A stretch of DNA of 5,670 bases from NCBI GenBank assembly GCA_028866445.1, contig JAGWIE010000106.1:1-5670 (forward strand), in the 5' to 3' direction. A program made the translations under genes and the position numbers. Below the pieces are notes generated by a model. That model saw nothing but the letters and a program-made list of their open reading frames with translations. It was not told the DNA's origin and made no database searches. Source of the DNA: Rhodospirillales bacterium (lineage in GTDB: Bacteria > Pseudomonadota > Alphaproteobacteria > Acetobacterales > Acetobacteraceae). This document shows positions 4,421 through 5,670 of this stretch, in pieces (position 1 is the stretch's first letter; every line of letters begins with the position of its first letter).

Positions 4421-5670
4421 ATGGAGCTTGTATCACCCACAACCCGCGTCAGCATCTTGCTCCCTTATAAATTTGGCATGGCCTTCACCTATGAGGCCAC
4501 AGCCCCGCTGGCGCCAGGCACATTGGTGCGTGTGCCGCTGGGGCGGCGGGCGGTGGTGGGGGTGGTGTGGGACGACCCGCCGGACAGGGATGTGAAAACC
4601 CGGAAGGTGGCGGAGGTGCTGGATTTTCCGCCCATGCGGGAGGATTTGCGCAAATTTATCGACTGGGTGGCCGGTTACACCCTGGCCGCGCGCGGTGATG
4701 TGCTGGCGCTGAGCCTGAAGGAGCCGTTATTGGCCCCGCCGCCCAAGCGGGCGAAACAATATGAATTTGGCGGCGCAAACCCTGAGCTTCCCGGCCCGGT
4801 GCTTTCCAGTATTCAGGAAAATGCCGCCATGGCCCTGCGCGAGGATGTGCGGGCGGGGGCTTTCTCGGTCACGCTGCTGGATGGGGTGACAGGCTCTGGC
4901 AAAACCGAAGTGTATCTGGAGGAAGTGGCCGAAGCGCTGCGGCATAAAAAACAGGTGCTGGTGCTGCTGCCGGAAATCGCCCTCTCGGTGCAGATGTTGA
5001 CGCGATTCGAGGCGCGGTTTGGGGTGCGCCCGGCCGTCTGGCATTCAGAACTTACCCCGGCGCAAAGGCGCGAGACCTATCGGGCGGTGGCGGAGGGGCG
5101 GACGGATGTGGTGGTGGGCGCGCGCTCGGCCTTGTTTCTGCCCTTCGCCAATCTCGGCCTCATCGTGGTGGATGAGGAGCACGAGACATCCTTTAAGCAG
5201 GAGGATGGGGTGATGTATAATGCGCGGGACATGGCGGTGGTGCGGGGCAAGTTCTGTGCGGCCCCGGTGCTGCTGGTGAGCGCCACGCCCAGCTTAGAAA
5301 CCGCCGAAAACGCTGCTTCGGGGCGGTATAAAAAGCTCGATCTGCCCGCGCGCCATGGCGGGGCCACGCTGCCGCGCATGGAGGCGCTGGATTTGCGCGA
5401 GGCACCGCCCGAACGCGGCAAGTTTCTTTCACCCTTGCTGGTGGCGGCCATGCGCGAAACGCTTTCGCGGGGCGAGCAGGCGATGCTGTTCCTCAACCGG
5501 CGGGGCTACGCACCGCTGACGCTCTGCCGCACCTGCGGGCACCGGCTTTCCTGCCCCAATTGTTCGGCCTGGCTGGTGGAGCATAAATCCTCGCCCCGGC
5601 TTTCCTGCCATCATTGTGGCCACACCACGCAGCGCCCGGCCCATTGCCCTGCCTGCGAGGCGGAGGGCAG
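4421..5670 (+). CDS. priA: Primosomal protein N' PriA, replication-restart helicase (N-terminal 416 codons, partial)
   Basis: Superfamily 2 3'-to-5' DNA helicase that recognises stalled forks and reloads the replisome. The frame is open from ATG 4421 to the window edge; the C-terminal half is outside. The N-terminal 3'-end-binding domain covers about 8-105 (VSILLPYKFG, LVRVPLGRRAVVGVVW). The helicase core follows: Walker A GVTGSGKTE around Lys161, LLPEIAL at 182-188, GARSALF at 233-239, DEEH box at 251-254, SATPS at 287-291 and LFLNRRGYAP at 356-365. The zinc region has all eight cysteines (369, 372, 378, 381, 396, 399, 409, 412) with spacing identical to E. coli PriA as I recall it. The Walker lysine is residue 161 against 230 in E. 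coli: only about 20 linker residues lie where the winged-helix domain should be. The start fits the domain boundary, with a weak AAGAG eight bases upstream. Confidence 0.97.
   Translation, partial: MELVSPTTRVSILLPYKFGMAFTYEATAPLAPGTLVRVPLGRRAVVGVVWDDPPDRDVKTRKVAEVLDFPPMREDLRKFIDWVAGYTLAARGDVLALSLKEPLLAPPPKRAKQYEFGGANPELPGPVLSSIQENAAMALREDVRAGAFSVTLLDGVTGSGKTEVYLEEVAEALRHKKQVLVLLPEIALSVQMLTRFEARFGVRPAVWHSELTPAQRRETYRAVAEGRTDVVVGARSALFLPFANLGLIVVDEEHETSFKQEDGVMYNARDMAVVRGKFCAAPVLLVSATPSLETAENAASGRYKKLDLPARHGGATLPRMEALDLREAPPERGKFLSPLLVAAMRETLSRGEQAMLFLNRRGYAPLTLCRTCGHRLSCPNCSAWLVEHKSSPRLSCHHCGHTTQRPAHCPACEAEG
4540..4571 (+). other. G-quadruplex-type motif in the 5' part of priA (coding strand)
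   Basis: Four G-tracts at 4540-4543, 4548-4550, 4558-4562 and 4569-4571 are separated by loops of 4, 7 and 6 nt, meeting the G3+/N1-7 rule. The motif lies about 120-150 nt after the start and could form in the mRNA. It encodes a conserved Leu-Gly-Arg-Arg-Ala-Val-Val-Gly-Val-Val-Trp strand, so GC-rich Gly/Arg/Val codons may account for it. Confidence 0.35.

Noticed and set aside
5019..5644. Several 60-140 codon open frames on both strands across priA
   Set aside because: All lie within the uninterrupted priA frame, which carries the helicase and zinc motifs. The alternatives are Arg/Pro/Ala-rich shadows.

Overview
The window looks like a chromosomal housekeeping segment from a GC-rich alphaproteobacterium. 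The F1 subunit sequences and gene order (atpG-atpD-atpC) fit Rhodospirillales, possibly Acetobacteraceae. That placement rests on recalled family resemblance, not on a search. There are no mobile elements, tRNA or rRNA genes, or CRISPR arrays, and coding density is above 95%.

Left part, + strand (1-1955): the last 14 codons of atpG (F1 gamma), then complete atpD (beta) and atpC (epsilon). This is the end of an F1 ATP synthase operon, closed by a strong intrinsic terminator at 1926-1955.

Middle part, - strand (4375 down to 1954): three genes read leftwards. They are a 218-aa transaldolase/fructose-6-phosphate-aldolase family enzyme, xerC (chromosome-dimer resolution recombinase, TTG start overlapping the previous gene by 8 nt) and a TauE/SafE-type eight-helix membrane transporter. 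The transporter's stop codon lies inside the U-tract of the atp terminator, so the two transcription units collide tail to tail.

Right part, + strand (4421-5670): the first 416 codons of priA (replication-restart helicase), transcribed divergently from the transaldolase across only 45 bp and cut by the window edge. All helicase and zinc-binding motifs that fall in the window are intact. The segment between the N-terminal DNA-binding domain and the helicase core is about 69 residues shorter than in E. coli PriA, which is roughly the size of the winged-helix domain.

I see no convincing undescribed multi-gene system. The best second-look items are regulatory or structural: a textbook-looking intrinsic terminator in the sense strand about 85-110 nt into xerC, just after a weak TTG start; the short PriA; active-site residues that favour transaldolase over F6P aldolase; and an in-frame A-AAA-AAA slippery run just ahead of the catalytic lysine codon, which in the opposite orientation forms a terminator-like hairpin plus T-run.
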